From NCBI RefSeq assembly GCF_000829435.1, contig NZ_JXRP01000019.1, forward strand, positions 1 through 64,000: a DNA stretch of 64,000 nucleotides, read 5' to 3'. Under the pieces are notes generated by a model. It saw nothing but the letters and a program-made list of their open reading frames with translations, did not search any database and was not told the DNA's origin. Shown in pieces: positions 1-8,799 of this stretch; the stretch's first letter is position 1; every line of letters begins with the position of its first letter. A program made the position numbers and the translations under genes. The DNA comes from Jeotgalibacillus soli. Lineage in GTDB: Bacteria; Bacillota; Bacilli; Bacillales; Jeotgalibacillaceae.

Positions 1-103
1 CTTAAATGTTACTTAAATCAAGAATTAACGTTGACGTTTTAGGTTGTTTAGTTTTCAAGGTTCAAGGTGTTTCTTGCGTGTCACTCTCTCAATTAACTAT
101 ATA
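1..103 (-). other. Leader of an rRNA operon (rRNA genes lie beyond the left edge)
   Basis: Read on the minus strand, this stretch runs from the promoter at 104-133 to the window edge. It contains the phrase CTTGAAAACTAAACAA followed by CGTCAACGTTAATTC, which is typical of the spacer just before 16S rRNA genes in Bacillus. The mature 16S start is not reached. That the operon lies outside is inference from this leader and the tandem promoters. Confidence 0.7.
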
Positions 104-227
104 AGTATAACATTCTTTCGAATATTATGTCAACAACATTTAATTATTTTTCTCTGTTGTTTTACTATTTTCAATTGTTCTTCAGGAGCAAGGTATTCAA
201 TATAACATGCTAAACAATAGATTGCAA
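104..227 (-). promoter_or_regulatory. Tandem rrn promoters P1 and P2
   Basis: Two sigma-A promoters read leftward. P1 has -35 TTGCAA (222-227) and -10 TATATT (199-204) with a 17-base spacer. P2 has -35 TTGACA (128-133) and -10 TATACT (104-109) with an 18-base spacer. Paired promoters about 90 bases apart are usual for Bacillus rRNA operons and fit the leader that follows. Confidence 0.75.
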
Positions 228-233
228 CTATTT

Positions 234-573
234 TATGAAAATATTATAAAACATATTAACAACATCACTTTCTCTGTTAACTCCTCTCAATAACTTGAAT
301 GACCAAACCTGACTATAATTGCACCTCAAGAGCGTTACTCTATCCAAATCCAGAACACGAGAAGGCACAAGAAGCTGCTGAACAACTGGATGAACAATTA
401 TTTTGCACTACTCATCTCTAGATCAGAATTTAGCGAAAGTAAATTCTCCCTTCTTACAAATACACTGCAATATATAGCCTTTGAAAAATTGGTACTTTAC
501 TGAACGATAAATTATATAGAAAATGTGCTGTAGAATCTCGACATACTTTTACCCTGATTAGAAGTAATGAGGT
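234..573. other. Intergenic stretch without a recognisable gene
   Basis: AT-rich, with no ORF that has a ribosome site. A plus-strand open stretch around 325-421 (containing YPNPEHEKAQEAAEQL) looks protein-like in composition but has no start signal, so it may be a relic of a gene; I could not assign it. Confidence 0.4.
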
Positions 574-810
574 TCAAAAATCGAATAAGGAGAGTTTTTC
601 ATGTAATGTTTCAGTTTTTTTCTGTGAGTTTATGCTTGTTTGTTCTATAGAAGCTTCCACTTTTTCTATTACATTAGCATGGAATGAATGTTCCAAATTG
701 CAAACTGGACATTTGTAAATCATATTAGGCAATCGAGATTGTGCCAACTTAAGCCGCTCCTCCAATGTCATCTCTTTATCTTTTGAACATGATCCACATA
801 TTTTCTCCAT
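574..810 (-). CDS. Small four-cysteine (zinc-ribbon-like) protein, unknown function
   Basis: A 78-residue protein with two CxxC pairs, CGSC at residues 5-8 and CPVC at 34-37, spaced as in a zinc ribbon, followed by HSFH. The C-terminal half is hydrophilic and rich in Glu, Lys and Ser. The start has a weak ribosome site (GGGG, about 8 bases upstream). It stands alone between the rRNA promoter region and a long gene-free stretch. A zinc-binding role is inferred only from the cysteine pattern; I do not recognise the family. Confidence 0.55.
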   Translation of the reverse strand: MEKICGSCSKDKEMTLEERLKLAQSRLPNMIYKCPVCNLEHSFHANVIEKVEASIEQTSINSQKKTETLHEKLSLFDF

Positions 811-1515
811 CTTTCAACCCCGCTTTTAATTTATAACTTCTGTTTAATATCAAAATCTCACGTCAAATGAAATTATAAAAATTCCTCAATTTTAATAATA
901 ACAGATGTAAAAGAAATTAGCTTTTTTATGACTAATAGCTCTTGTTAAATACCTTTGTCGGCATAAAAAATATTCCCTCCCTTATTTTCACAACCGTCAT
1001 CACTGTCTCATAGGGGGAGGTTCTCTATATCATTTGTAGGTGACTCATAATCTCTTCAAACTACATAAGCAATTTGTTCGCAACTAGTTTATAAAGTTTT
1101 AGTTCGCACATAATTTCCACACGTTAGATAGCAGCATAAAAATAATTTAAAACGCAAGGCAGCAACTCCGGCTATAATAAAAAAATATCTTAAAATTTTT
1201 TTGCTGCTTTAAACCATAATCACCCTCTAAATATACTTATTTTTTAATATACTCACCATACGCTCATCTTATTGTAATAGAGGACTAAAATATAGCACCC
1301 AGCATCAGAAAATTACCATTACTTATTTGTTTCTATGCGATCAATACTATTTTTTCTTTTTTGCTTTTCAAAATAGTTTGACGCTACCTCAACCTAAAAA
1401 ATGACCTCCATAATATTTATTGCTAACTTATCGTGTGCTCCATAATCGCCCAAATACACCTTGGGCAGTATTTTTCCTATGTTCAATTATTGATTTCATC
1501 TAATAATCGTATGAT
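811..1515. other. Gene-free stretch
   Basis: About 700 AT-rich bases with stop codons in all frames, no ribosome site leading into an ORF, and no repeat I can recognise. Confidence 0.5.
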
Positions 1516-1583
1516 AAAAAGCCCAAGCTTTATACTCAGGCTTCACGAATAAGCCTGAGCAACGAGGAAGTTTTACTACTCGT
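1516..1583 (-). terminator. Double hairpin downstream of the 78-residue gene
   Basis: Two stems: ACGAG (1562-1566) with CTCGT (1579-1583), and CTCAGGCTT (1535-1543) with AAGCCTGAG (1551-1559). On the minus strand they follow the gene at 1644-1880 and are followed by a GCTTTTTATC tract. Probably its transcription terminator. Confidence 0.45.
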
Positions 1584-1643
1584 CGAACCTGCCTATAAAT
1601 TTAAAAGAAATATTACATTTAAATCCATTTGAAAGTCCGGAAT

Positions 1644-1880
1644 CTATTCGAACGTCGGATCTTCTACGTCAGATAAGTTGATTAGAACACCTAAAATAAA
1701 CACCCTTTGTGTAGCCTCTTCCGACAACTCATCGTATTCAGCATGCACTTTGTAATGATTTATTGTATCTTTATCATTTTTCAATTCTTCAAGATGCTCA
1801 GGGTTAATTTTTAATATGTTCGGTTCATATCCTTTTTCACTAAGGAAATCATCTTTTTTTCTTATTAATTCATCTATCAT
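1644..1880 (-). CDS. Hypothetical 78-residue acidic protein
   Basis: The start codon follows a clear ribosome site (GGAGG, 8 bases upstream), which supports a real gene. The protein is soluble, acidic, and has no signal peptide, membrane segment or cysteine. Its N-terminal half is rich in charged residues (EELKNDKD) and the C-terminus is acidic (DVEDPTFE). I do not recognise the family. It is isolated from other genes and followed by two hairpins. Confidence 0.6.
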   Translation of the reverse strand: MIDELIRKKDDFLSEKGYEPNILKINPEHLEELKNDKDTINHYKVHAEYDELSEEATQRVFILGVLINLSDVEDPTFE

Positions 1881-2389
1881 TTTACCGCCTCCATATTTCC
1901 CTTATACCGCAACTTTGTCATTATCAAACTTCATTCAGTGCGTAATATGGTCATATATCTCGAAATTTCATCAGATTTTGGAAGATGTTCTCGGTCGTTT
2001 TTTAAGCATAAAATCCTCATAGTGACCTTTAGGTTGATCGTTTAGAAGTGGTTACAAAAACGAGGTGCAGAAAGTGAAATAACTGAGTTTATAGGCTTTC
2101 TTATAAAATAGTGGTATTTCATTTATCTTAAATTGTTTTATTTACTTTAATCTATAATTGTTTTCTGTTTCGGAGTTGCTACTTTGTAGTATTAATTCTT
2201 CTTTCTAAGTTAGTTAATTCACCTCACCTAATAGCGCTATTTAAGAATACTGCTTCTTATCCTTTGTAATAATTTACCTTATCCTCTAATTAATTGATTA
2301 AAAAGAACGTTTTCATATTTTTTATTTCAATGCCTTTGGCAATAGTAGCTTGATAGGCGCCCTCCTAACATATATTAATTGAATAAAAG
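1881..2389. other. Gene-free stretch
   Basis: About 500 AT-rich bases. An SD-like GGAGGG lies on the minus strand near 2360-2370 but opens only short frames. Nothing else was recognised. Confidence 0.4.
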
Positions 2390-2425
2390 AACACCATTCT
2401 TTATTTAGAATAGTGTTTTTATTAA
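2388..2425. terminator. Bidirectional terminator-like hairpin
   Basis: AACACCATTCT (2390-2400) pairs with AGAATAGTGTT (2407-2417), with T-rich tracts on both sides. On the minus strand it lies downstream of the broken HIT gene and could be its old terminator. Confidence 0.5.
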
Positions 2426-2557
2426 TTGATTGAATGGTATTTACTTATATTATATTCTCATAAATTAAACACATATAAATTGATTCAAATACGCAAAATG
2501 ACTATTTAGTTCACTTTTTAAAGCATTAATACTGTCTAATACCTTCATTTTCTGTAT

Positions 2558-2942
2558 TCATTTCATTTTTGCATGAAGTCGCATTGGCCTAACATACTCT
2601 ATTGAACGTCCAAAGTGGGACGTTCAGTCATAGCGTGGGACTATCCATGTATGAAAATTATAGGAAGTATCTTTATATTTCTCTCTGTGTTTTTCTGATT
2701 TTTGTTATTTAATTAATATAGTCAACTTTCTCTATATCACTTAATTCATCCATAGATTTGATGTGACGTTTCGAAGCCAAAATAATTAAACCTTCTATTG
2801 GATAGGCAGCATCCTGGTGGGCATGAAAGTATTCTGTTTCGGTAATAACCCCTCCGTTGGATTGAATGATCCCGCTTGTCAACGGACAGCTTAAGCATTT
2901 AACTGTAACCGTGTCACCATTTGAAAATAAAATAGTTCTCAT
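2558..2942 (-). pseudogene. Broken HIT-family (histidine triad) hydrolase gene
   Basis: From a good ribosome site (GGGAGG) the frame gives 77 residues resembling the N-terminal half of a HIT-family nucleotide hydrolase (CLSCPLTSG, FHAHQDAAYPIEG, ASKRHIKSMDEL), then stops at TAA. The same frame continues after the stop with KIRKTQRE, and a shifted frame gives DTSYNFHTWIVPRYD, a TGA, then FGRSIEYVRP. These are the expected later parts of the family, including the active-site segment, in which a His of the triad appears as Asn. About ten residues before the active-site segment are missing. Two in-frame stops, one frame shift and a small deletion make this a decayed gene. Confidence 0.8.
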
Positions 2943-3153
2943 GTTGCCTCCCAAATGATCATCATTGACATTAACCTGAATCGTTCATTGATCTCGTAAA
3001 AAATGGCTTTCGCAGCTTACAATTATTCGGACATTTTTTTATTCTTTCCGATCATAACGAAATGCTTGTCTTTAGCTTTTTAGGAATAATAATTTCCCAA
3101 TGTAACGAATACAATAACATAGGAAGAGTTAAAAGCATAAAGGAGTTTTTACT

Positions 3154-3609
3154 ATGCGTATAAAGCATCCTTTAAAAAAATATCTTCTCCTCTTATTAAT
3201 TATATTAATGACTATATTGATTCTTTTTATATTACTGCCCTCTGACGCAGAAGAAGCTTTGGAAACAGTCGATTTATTTTACAGACTGGAACAAGAAGCT
3301 GACTTCTCAACATCCTGGGAATTGTTTCATTCTGAAATGAAGAATCGATTTCCAAAAGCCGGATATATTCAAGATCGGGCTCATGTCTTTATGAATCATT
3401 TTGGTGTAAATACGTATACGTATACATTAAGCGAGCCTGAAGAAATTGAAGATTGGAAAATGGATATTGATACTGAGTCGATATTTGTATACGAAATTAT
3501 CGTCACACAAAGCTATATTGGTAAATACGGTCGTTTTGACTTTATTCAATATGTATACGTTTCGTTGGAAGAGGATGAATGGAAAATACTTTGGGATTAC
3601 AATGAATAA
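3154..3609 (+). CDS. Membrane-anchored hypothetical protein
   Basis: A 151-residue protein with ribosome site AAAGGAG. Basic N-terminus (RIKHPLKK), then one strongly hydrophobic segment at about residues 10-29 (signal anchor), then an extracytoplasmic domain of about 120 residues rich in aromatic and acidic residues. The outer domain (a helical start, then YTYTLSEPEE, IFVYEIIVTQSY and EWKILWDYN strands) resembles small NTF2-like or DUF4878-like folds, but this is only an impression. It is transcribed alone. Function unknown. Confidence 0.65.
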   Translation: MRIKHPLKKYLLLLLIILMTILILFILLPSDAEEALETVDLFYRLEQEADFSTSWELFHSEMKNRFPKAGYIQDRAHVFMNHFGVNTYTYTLSEPEEIEDWKMDIDTESIFVYEIIVTQSYIGKYGRFDFIQYVYVSLEEDEWKILWDYNE

Positions 3610-3741
3610 AGTATAAGGCTGTTTTTCCTAGTTTTCCATTGATACGGGTGAGATTAGCAAATTCTTCTATAATCATTATCTCCCTATGAAGACGATCCTC
3701 TCAGTCACTAAGACCCCCTTTACTAATCTCCCCCCAAGCAA

Positions 3742-3978
3742 TTACGCACTGATTTCGTTTTCAATGTCAATTTCAATGAATAATCCATTATTCATTGGGC
3801 TGGTTTTATCTATATTAGTCGAAGACAGTACTACTAATTGAATATATTCGCGTGTCAATGTGTACATTGGAGCTTGGATTCCCTGCATTATTCTCTCTCT
3901 TGCTATCTTTGCACAAATAATTTCTCCATCGTGTACAACAAGGTCTTTATCTTCCAACTCTGAGAATTTGATTGTCAT
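3742..3978 (-). CDS. Hypothetical 78-residue protein
   Basis: The start at 3978 (MTIKFSELEDKD) is chosen because GGAGGTG lies 7 bases before it; the longer frame to 4053 has no ribosome site. The protein is soluble, with alternating hydrophobic residues suggesting beta strands (YIQLVVLSS, GLFIEIDIE). I do not recognise the family. No neighbours are in the same transcription unit. Confidence 0.6.
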   Translation of the reverse strand: MTIKFSELEDKDLVVHDGEIICAKIARERIMQGIQAPMYTLTREYIQLVVLSSTNIDKTSPMNNGLFIEIDIENEISA

Positions 3979-4296
3979 TTTTCGCACCTCCAGAATATGA
4001 TTGATCCAATATAGTCTATTACTAAAAAATTTATTTGACACTCCGTTAACCATTTATTTCAATACCATGTATAAAGTTTTCCCCATAAAATGCGCTTTTC
4101 AGTCATGATTATTAAAACATCTACATATTTTATCAATAAAGATGTATTATTCTATCTATTATGACTTTTTTTTTAAGAACGTTCAAGCAGTAATGATGGT
4201 TTTTATCTTATTGTAAGACCATTCGTTCCTTCAACTTCAGATATTCAGATCGTTGAGTCTTTTTTCATTTAGCTGCGAGAATAATAGAAAATAAAT
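3979..4296. other. Gene-free stretch
   Basis: AT-rich, presumably holding the promoter of the small gene at 3742-3978. No further signal recognised. Confidence 0.35.
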
Positions 4297-4336
4297 AAAA
4301 ACGCATCAAACCATTTCATGGTTTGATGCGTTTTTT
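4297..4336 (-). terminator. Terminator of the ureohydrolase gene
   Basis: A perfect 16-bp stem (4297-4312 with 4319-4334) lies about 65 bases after the stop codon of the minus-strand gene at 4403 and is followed by a T-rich tract on that strand. Confidence 0.8.
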
Positions 4337-4402
4337 GTACACAATATAAGTTAACTGTTTCCTTTAATAGATCTTCCATTCTATACTTTCGTAAAGCGAT
4401 TA

Positions 4403-5374
4403 TTAGTTAGTGGGTTCTGAGTTTTTTTGTTGGTTTTCTACCAATCCAGCTAATACATATAGGACAATGGTGGAAGCAATATGAGATGAAAAATCATTTG
4501 TATCCTGCTGAGGGTATACTTCAACAAAATCCATTCCTACAACCCCTTTTTTAGAGAATTCGTGAATAAGCGTTAATAATTCGAAAGTGTTTAGACCATT
4601 TCCATCCACAGGACCGCCTGGATTAAATGCGTAGTCAAGAACGTCACTGCAAATCGTTAAATAAACTGCGTCCGCACCATCACTTGCTTGATGATAGATT
4701 TCATCCGCTATTTGGAGTAAATCCTTTGATTTTCTAATATCATTGATTGTAATGGTTTGAGCACCAGCTTCATTCGCGTATTTTCCACTTTCTGGTTTGT
4801 TGCGAGGGCCATGAATCCCGGTATGAATAATATTTTCATTCCTTACCCCTTCTAATTCATATAGTCTGGCAAAAGGAGTAGATCTTGCATACATATCACC
4901 ATTATGTGTTGGCATGTTATCATAATGGGCATCCAAATGAATAATACCAAGCTTTTTTCCTTTAAACTCCTCTGATTCCGTCAATCCCTTAACAATTGGA
5001 TAGGTAATTCCATGATCTCCCCCAAGGGCCACTGAAAATTTACCTGAATTCCAAATTCTCATCGAAAATTCTTTGATTCGCTCCATCGTTTTTACTACAT
5101 CTGCCGGAATCACTTCTACATCTCCTGCATCACCCATTTTCAAGTGTTCAAACACATCGATATGATTCAGTTCTGGTAAATATCCACTATATCTAGCTGA
5201 TGATAACCTCATTACCTTCGGACCAAGTTCACAGCCCGTATAATCACCCCAAGTTACAGCACCTTCCCACGGAACCCCATAAACAATTACGTCTGATTCC
5301 TCGATACCGCTCCCATCTGATGCATTAACCGCTCCTAAAAAGCATGGTGTATTCCCATAGATTTTTTCCGTCAT
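4403..5374 (-). CDS. Ureohydrolase (arginase/agmatinase/formiminoglutamase family) with altered metal motif
   Basis: 323 residues from an ATG preceded by GGAG (8-base spacing); a GTG nine bases upstream is less likely. Ureohydrolases hydrolyse guanidino compounds to urea and an amine using two Mn(II) ions. Visible metal motifs: GGDHG (His121) and DAHYD (Asp148, His150, Asp152). The third motif, normally SxDxD, reads TICSD at residues 240-244, so Cys242 stands where the first Asp of the DxD pair is expected and Asp244 is kept. The rest (VLDYAFNPGGP, MDFVEVYP) matches the fold. The substrate cannot be named: agmatine, formiminoglutamate, guanidinobutyrate or another guanidine. No hut or spe gene is adjacent. 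It is a single-gene unit. Confidence 0.85.
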   Translation of the reverse strand: MTEKIYGNTPCFLGAVNASDGSGIEESDVIVYGVPWEGAVTWGDYTGCELGPKVMRLSSARYSGYLPELNHIDVFEHLKMGDAGDVEVIPADVVKTMERIKEFSMRIWNSGKFSVALGGDHGITYPIVKGLTESEEFKGKKLGIIHLDAHYDNMPTHNGDMYARSTPFARLYELEGVRNENIIHTGIHGPRNKPESGKYANEAGAQTITINDIRKSKDLLQIADEIYHQASDGADAVYLTICSDVLDYAFNPGGPVDGNGLNTFELLTLIHEFSKKGVVGMDFVEVYPQQDTNDFSSHIASTIVLYVLAGLVENQQKNSEPTN

Positions 5375-5631
5375 CCTATCCACTCCAATATTTTAATTTT
5401 TGTTTTTTCTTCAACAAATAAAAACAAAGAATATTAATATTTCTTATACCAATTCTATTACCCTAAAAGTAATCCATTATGCGACTCTTTCTAATTCACC
5501 TTGGCTCCAATAATTTGAAGGAAGTTTCTTATTTTATTTACTTTCCCATTAATAAAGCGTTGTCTATTACACATTTATCACAACCAGTTTATTAATACGT
5601 ACATATACTAAATTAGAAAGGAGGGAATTTA

Positions 5632-5811
5632 ATGGGTGTAGCATTTTTGTACCTAGCAAGTATTTTAGCTGGATTTGCACTATTAAACGTACCTTTAGAA
5701 TCATACCTTGGACCTCTAGATCCAATTCTTACATTTATCGGCATGTCAGCTGTTGTCTTATTCTCACTCGTTTTGATTTTTAAAGGGTTAGTCGCATTAT
5801 TTGATAAATAG
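5632..5811 (+). CDS. Small two-helix membrane protein (59 residues)
   Basis: The ATG follows an excellent ribosome site (AAAGGAGGG, 6-7 bases). The product has two hydrophobic helices, about residues 2-20 and 30-55, joined by a short loop (PLESYLGPLDP), and ends in DK. The opposite-strand frame covering the same bases has no ribosome site. The gene is followed by an inverted repeat. Function unknown; small membrane proteins of this kind are often regulators or subunits, but nothing here says which. Confidence 0.7.
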   Translation: MGVAFLYLASILAGFALLNVPLESYLGPLDPILTFIGMSAVVLFSLVLIFKGLVALFDK

Positions 5812-5844
5812 CGATTGTCCCATAGAGATTTAAACAAAAAATAA

Positions 5845-5883
5845 ATAAGCCCCCTACCATAATATACATGGTATGAGGCTTAT
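5845..5883 (+). terminator. Inverted repeat after the small membrane-protein gene
   Basis: ATAAGCCCCCTACCAT (5845-5860) pairs, with one mismatched position, with ATGGTATGAGGCTTAT (5868-5883). The T tract is weak, but the position fits a terminator. Confidence 0.5.
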
Positions 5884-6010
5884 CAATTTGCTTTTTCCAT
5901 ACCTTTCTGTCACGCAATTTTTTATGACAATCATTTTTGAAACAAGCACGCATATTTTTTAGATCAAAAAAGCGACACGCAACAAGCGGCCGCCAAGAGA
6001 CTTTCTCTAA

Positions 6011-6886
6011 TTAGTTTATTACTGTCACTTCTTGCTCCGTAAAATACAGCCCGATACGTTTTAGTGCTCTTTCCAACGTCGACTCAATGATTAAATCATT
6101 GAAGCTCTTCACACTCATCTCAGTAACTTTCATCGCAAGATCGGGTCTTATACCGGTCAAAACTGGCGTGGTCCCAATGAGCTGAAGCATGTTAACAATA
6201 TTTTCAATGAAGGAGCCGATCCTGTCGTTAATTCTTAATATGCCAGATAAATCGATAACTAAATAACTTAAATCCATTCTTTCACTGCTCATTAATGCCA
6301 TTTTTGTAATAATTTCATATCGTTCCTGTGTAATATCTCCAATAATTGGAAGTATCGCTATCCCCTTGGTAATCGGTACAATTGGAGCAGAAAGATTTTG
6401 AATTTGATTATTTGCTTGCTCAAGCTCCAGAACAAAAGTTAATAGAGATGAAATCGTTGTAAATAACTCAATATGCTTCTCTGTAAATTCAAATGGTTTA
6501 TTATCAAGCCCACAGATTGTTCCGTAATTCTTTCCATTTTCATAGTAGATAGGGATCCCTATAAAGGAACCTCCACCAAGATTCTCCGTAACCTTCATTC
6601 CGCTTGTTAGCTCATACTCAGTGATGTCCGGAATAACGAGAATTTCTCTTCCTTGATCAACACTTAAACGGCAGAAGGTTTCCTTAAAAGGCAGCTGAGA
6701 TCCTTCCTTTAATAATACCTGATCCTGATTATATACTTTAACAATCGTATTTGTTTGCAAATCATTTTTTGCAATAAACAGTGTATTAATGTGTATGAAT
6801 TGGCTCATTAGCTTTAATACATTCTCTGCTGCATCGTTAAAGTCACGATACGATTTAAGCATTGGAGGATCATTCTCGTTTTTCAT
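6011..6886 (-). CDS. GAF-STAS domain protein, RsbR/stressosome-like
   Basis: About 291 residues; the start is placed at the second ATG (AGAGG, 9 bases upstream). The N-terminal ~165 residues look like a GAF sensor domain (LGGGSFIGIPIYYENGKNYGTICGLD), and the C-terminal ~110 are a STAS domain (LSYLVIDLSGI, TPVLTGIRPDLA). This resembles RsbR-type stressosome proteins, whose STAS domain is phosphorylated by RsbT. The threonine following the conserved Asp in RsbR (DT) is Arg here (INDRIGSF), and the Thr after GIRPxxA is Lys (GIRPDLAMK), so both canonical phosphosites seem absent. It may be a non-phosphorylated scaffold or a redox/ligand sensor. Ligand unknown; no sig or rsb genes nearby. Confidence 0.75.
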   Translation of the reverse strand: MKNENDPPMLKSYRDFNDAAENVLKLMSQFIHINTLFIAKNDLQTNTIVKVYNQDQVLLKEGSQLPFKETFCRLSVDQGREILVIPDITEYELTSGMKVTENLGGGSFIGIPIYYENGKNYGTICGLDNKPFEFTEKHIELFTTISSLLTFVLELEQANNQIQNLSAPIVPITKGIAILPIIGDITQERYEIITKMALMSSERMDLSYLVIDLSGILRINDRIGSFIENIVNMLQLIGTTPVLTGIRPDLAMKVTEMSVKSFNDLIIESTLERALKRIGLYFTEQEVTVIN

Positions 6887-6957
6887 GATCATACGCCTCT
6901 ATCCCTTTCAAATACAAATATGTACATTCTATTATATTCCCTAATATAGGTCTAAGG

Positions 6958-7299
6958 AAACATAAAGAGTATAAAATATTTTGTGTAAATAACTAAAGAC
7001 ATAGAAAAAGGAAGATCTTTTCTTGCTAGAATTAAGTCACCACAACCAATCCTAGAAAAGAGGTCTTCCCTATGAATCAGTTTACAACAGAAAATGTCCA
7101 AACTCTAGCCCACAAACAAGATATTACAGAAGTTGTTCGTGCGCATTTAAAAATACCTGTGAATACGCTGCTGGAAACAGAACGAACAGAATTTCTAGAC
7201 GATGAAAAATATGACCGCATCGGTTTTAACTCAGGCAATGCGTCTTATTCACGCACATTTCATACGGAATACGGCAATTTGAACATCCAAGCCCCATAG
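6958..7299 (+). mobile_element. Left-end remnant of an IS256-family insertion sequence
   Basis: The 75-residue frame at 7072-7299 matches the N-terminus of Mutator/IS256 transposases (an early E-VVRAHLKIPV segment, LLETERTEFLDDEKYDR, and a T-EYGNLNIQAP segment corresponding to the T-x-G-x-hydrophobic-P element), then ends; a full transposase is about 390 residues. Upstream, TATAAAATATTTTGTGTAAA at 6975-6990 resembles an IS256-type terminal repeat, followed by a partly complementary GGAAGATCTTTTCT / AGAAAAGAGGTCTTCC pair around the leader. No matching right end was found before 7658, so the element is truncated and dead. Confidence 0.7.
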
Positions 7300-7657
7300 A
7301 ATCGATTGAGTTAAGATCACCTCGTTCGAAAGTGAAGTAAGTGATGAGGGCAGCCATTTTATCGGTGAAGAAAAGAGAGTCGAAAGCATCAAAAAAATAA
7401 GGACTAAGCCTATAGAAATAAATACAGCAACATTGGGTGCTTTTGAAGATGTGCTTGTAATAATTATATAGGAAAAATTATTACCCAATCGATTTCGTTA
7501 AGTTGTTGTAACTGCTGCTCCATTTTAAATCCCTCCCTTTTTATAGGACGTATAAGAAGAAAATTTCGTTCGTTATTTTTTACTCTTTTCTAAGACAAGT
7601 GCATAAAATAGAATATATAAAACAAACAGCTATTACTTCTTGAAAACAGGTGAAAGA
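7300..7657. other. Debris between the IS remnant and the amidohydrolase
   Basis: Two broken coding pieces may be present: a plus-strand frame around 7309-7471 (SHFIGEEKRVES, KPIEINTATLGAFEDV) without a start, and a minus-strand 19-residue frame at 7464-7523 with a good ribosome site (GGGAGGG). Neither could be assigned. Confidence 0.35.
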
Positions 7658-8788
7658 ATGACTACACTCTTATTAAAAAATTCCATTGTCTACCCAATCA
7701 CTTCTCCAATGATAAAGCAAGGGGATATTCTTATTCAAAATGGGCTGATCAAAGAGATGGCACCTTCAATTAAAAAACCTTCGTTATCTACAGAAGTGAT
7801 TGATTGCAAGGGTATGCACTTATTTCCTGGCATGATTGATGTGCATACACACCTTGGATTATATGATGAAGGAACAGGGTGGGCTGGAAATGATGCTAAT
7901 GAATCCATTGAACCTGCCACCCCTCATATCCGAGCAATTGACGGTGTATATCCTTTAGATGAAGGTTTTTTAAATGCACGTGCTCACGGGATAACAACGG
8001 TCAATGTTTTACCGGGCAGCGGAAATGTAATTGGCGGTGTAAGCACGGTTATAAAAACGTATGGGAAAACCATTCCATCCATGATTGTAAAGGAAGCATC
8101 CGGATTAAAAATCGCTTTAGGTGAAAATCCTAAAAGAATCCATTCCAATGGTAATAACGATTCCATTACCAGAATGGGTATTATGGGAATGCTCCGTGAA
8201 GCATTTTACCGGGCATCCTATTGCGATCAACTAGAGGATTTGCGTGTCGTACCTATCATTAAAGCCTTAAACAAAGAAATCCCCGTCCGAATACACGCTC
8301 ATCGTGCCGATGATATTATGTCTGCCGTTCGCTTTGCAGAGGAATTTGATCTCGATTTAAGGATTGAACATTGTACAGAAGGTCATCTTATCGCGGATGA
8401 GCTTCAAAACAGAAATTTAAAAGTAAGCATCGGACCTACTTTAACTCGAAAATCCAAGGTGGAGCTAAAAAATAAATCATGGAAGACGTACCAGGAACTA
8501 TCGAAAAGAGGGATTGATGTTTCAATTACAACTGATCATCCTTATACGCCAATACAGTATTTAAACGTATGCGCGGCTATCGCTGTTCGTGAAGGCTTAC
8601 CTGTTGAAAATGCACTCGAAGGTATAACGATAGCTCCAGCAAGAAACTTAGGGATAGATGACAAAATCGGGAGTATTGAGGTAGGAAAAGAAGCGGATTT
8701 AGTCCTTTGGAACGAACACCCACTTCACTTTATGGCAAAACCCATTTTCACCATGATCAGTGGAAAAATCGTCTACAAAATTCAGTAA
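7658..8788 (+). CDS. Amidohydrolase (imidazolonepropionase/dihydroorotase-like)
   Basis: 376 residues from the ATG preceded by AGGTGA; the TTG 18 bases upstream overlaps that ribosome site and is rejected. Metal-dependent TIM-barrel amidohydrolase: HTHLG near the N-terminus supplies the first two metal His, RIHAHRADD and RIEHCTEGH in the middle the next ones, and TTDHPYTP the catalytic Asp. The C-terminal ILxKxGSIEVGKEADLVLW-type segment belongs to the small beta-sandwich domain. Such enzymes open cyclic amides or deaminate heterocycles; the true substrate is unknown. It is a single gene flanked by IS debris and the attenuator region, suggesting an accessory locus. Confidence 0.85.
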   Translation: MTTLLLKNSIVYPITSPMIKQGDILIQNGLIKEMAPSIKKPSLSTEVIDCKGMHLFPGMIDVHTHLGLYDEGTGWAGNDANESIEPATPHIRAIDGVYPLDEGFLNARAHGITTVNVLPGSGNVIGGVSTVIKTYGKTIPSMIVKEASGLKIALGENPKRIHSNGNNDSITRMGIMGMLREAFYRASYCDQLEDLRVVPIIKALNKEIPVRIHAHRADDIMSAVRFAEEFDLDLRIEHCTEGHLIADELQNRNLKVSIGPTLTRKSKVELKNKSWKTYQELSKRGIDVSITTDHPYTPIQYLNVCAAIAVREGLPVENALEGITIAPARNLGIDDKIGSIEVGKEADLVLWNEHPLHFMAKPIFTMISGKIVYKIQ

Positions 8789-8799
8789 TAAATTTTACA

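Noticed and set aside
2603-2627. Perfect hairpin TGAACGTCC/GGGACGTTCA
   Set aside because: It lies inside the decayed HIT reading frames and has no T tract, so it is probably incidental.
7464-7523. 19-residue minus-strand ORF with a good ribosome site
   Set aside because: Too short and unassignable in a debris zone; it may be the head of a lost gene.
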